From: Ga0077555 sp031406575
Lineage (GTDB): Bacteria; Pseudomonadota; Alphaproteobacteria; Rhizobiales; Hyphomicrobiaceae
Assembly: GCA_031406575.1 (NCBI GenBank)
Contig: JANOHP010000201.1
Location: 1 to 14,794 of the forward strand
Direction of reading: 5' to 3'
DNA length: 14,794 nucleotides
The notes under the pieces were generated by a model. The model ran no database searches. It saw only the letters and a program-made list of their open reading frames with translations, and had not been told where the DNA came from. The first letter of the stretch is position 1; each line of letters starts with the position of its first letter. A program made the position numbers and the translations under genes. Shown here piece after piece: positions 14,288 through 14,794 of the stretch.

Positions 14288-14363
14288 TGTGTTAACCTTG
14301 GTGTCTCTAGCGTGGAGCAAGCAAGGCGTTGCAAAGCGGCGGTGAAGCGTAGCGGGTGAACGG

Positions 14364-14642
14364 ATGACGAAGACCAGAATGAAAAAGCGTCTCCGCACAG
14401 TCCATTTCTCTTGGCCGGACGATGCGTCCAGTGAGAACCTGTTTGGGGCCTGCATAACCATCGACCCGACGGAGATCGTTCGGGCATGGGCGCTTCTGTC
14501 CAGTGACACGTGGGAACTGGAAGTGGCCGGTTATCCGGCATTGTTCCATGAATCGTTGAGGGCGGCCCTCGTTGCGAGAGCCACGGGGGAGCGCGAGAGA
14601 CATGGAAAAGGACGACAGCTCCGACAGAAAGAACAAGTCTGA
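14364..14642 (+). CDS. Small accessory protein of unknown function
   Basis: The product is 92 aa from the ATG at 14364; the ribosome binding site is weak (GCGGGTGAACGG). It begins basic (MTKTRMKKRLRTVHFSW), has a central PDDASSENLFGACITIDPTEIVRAWALLSSDTWELEVAGYPALFHESLRAALVARA, and ends basic and polar (TGERERHGKGRQLRQKEQV). There is no signal peptide or membrane segment. I do not recognise a family. Its last 41 bases overlap the next plus-strand frame, which suggests translational coupling. It belongs to the accessory segment right of dprA. Confidence 0.55.
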   Translation: MTKTRMKKRLRTVHFSWPDDASSENLFGACITIDPTEIVRAWALLSSDTWELEVAGYPALFHESLRAALVARATGERERHGKGRQLRQKEQV

Positions 14643-14794
14643 GACTGCAAAAGAACAAGAAATCATCCCGCCGAGTAGAAGCGATGGGGACGGTGAGTCT
14701 CGGCCTGCCATATACGCTGATATACTTGCGCAATTTAATCAATACACAGACCGACCAGACTTGTTCTTGGAAGCTGTTGAGAGGCACGACCCAG
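14602..14794 (+). CDS. Accessory protein, 3' partial at window edge
   Basis: An ATG at 14602 opens a frame that runs off the right edge after 64 complete codons. The visible part is hydrophilic and low in complexity at first (MEKDDSSDRKNKSETAKEQE), then IIPPSRSDGDGESRPAIYADILAQFNQYTDRPDLFLEAVERHDP. GAGCGCGAGAGAC upstream gives a weak purine-rich ribosome binding site inside the preceding gene. Base composition is clearly lower in GC than the core genes (for example GATATACTTGCGCAATTTAA). Function unknown; a disordered tail leading into a helical or membrane domain outside the window would be typical. Confidence 0.55.
   Translation, partial: MEKDDSSDRKNKSETAKEQEIIPPSRSDGDGESRPAIYADILAQFNQYTDRPDLFLEAVERHDP

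Overview
The window looks like chromosomal DNA of a GC-rich alphaproteobacterium, most likely Hyphomicrobiales (Rhizobiales). The basis is the protein sequences (PheS of 360 aa with the tail WLRHYGFSCLDVPTLAGGMSS, a topoisomerase I of 914 aa with a Lys/Ala-rich tail, the S4, L20 and L35 sequences), the dprA-topA order, and CTATAA-type -10 boxes. This is inference from remembered family sequences; no search was run.

Layout. Bases 1-1475 (+) hold the 3' part of a Gly/Ala-rich phage tail or receptor-binding-like protein. A tail-to-tail rpsD (S4) follows on the minus strand with a clear intrinsic terminator at 1512-1542. Next, also on the minus strand, are an unidentified exported protein (2424-3065) and a TrmJ/SpoU-type tRNA 2'-O-methyltransferase carrying an extra ~150-residue N-terminal domain with four cysteines (3244-4491). 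On the plus strand come a class III (CaiB/BaiF) CoA-transferase (4782-5960), a 362-base gap without a gene, and a TauE/SafE-type (TSUP) membrane protein (6323-7045).

The minus-strand translation cluster runs rpmI (9302-9102), rplT (8966-8601), a 71-aa coiled-coil protein (8383-8168) and pheS (8129-7047). The usual next gene, pheT, is absent: one base after the pheS stop lies the stop of the convergent TSUP gene. infC is not upstream of rpmI either; a good sigma-70 promoter takes its place. topA (12284-9540), with its own sigma-70 promoter, and dprA (minus strand, ending at 12549) complete the core block.

At the right edge dprA loses its start and its first ~20 codons at about 13625-13630. 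Beyond that point lie three plus-strand genes of unknown function (13684-14124, 14364-14642, 14602-14794 running off the end), with lower GC in the last stretch and repeats of a TTAGGG-type operator-like motif. This looks like the edge of a horizontally acquired segment. With the phage-like gene at the left edge, the core block appears flanked by accessory DNA on both sides. I did not find a complete novel system. The best leads are the dprA junction and its neighbours, the TrmJ fusion, the split of pheS from pheT, and the small coiled-coil protein in the ribosomal/pheS operon.
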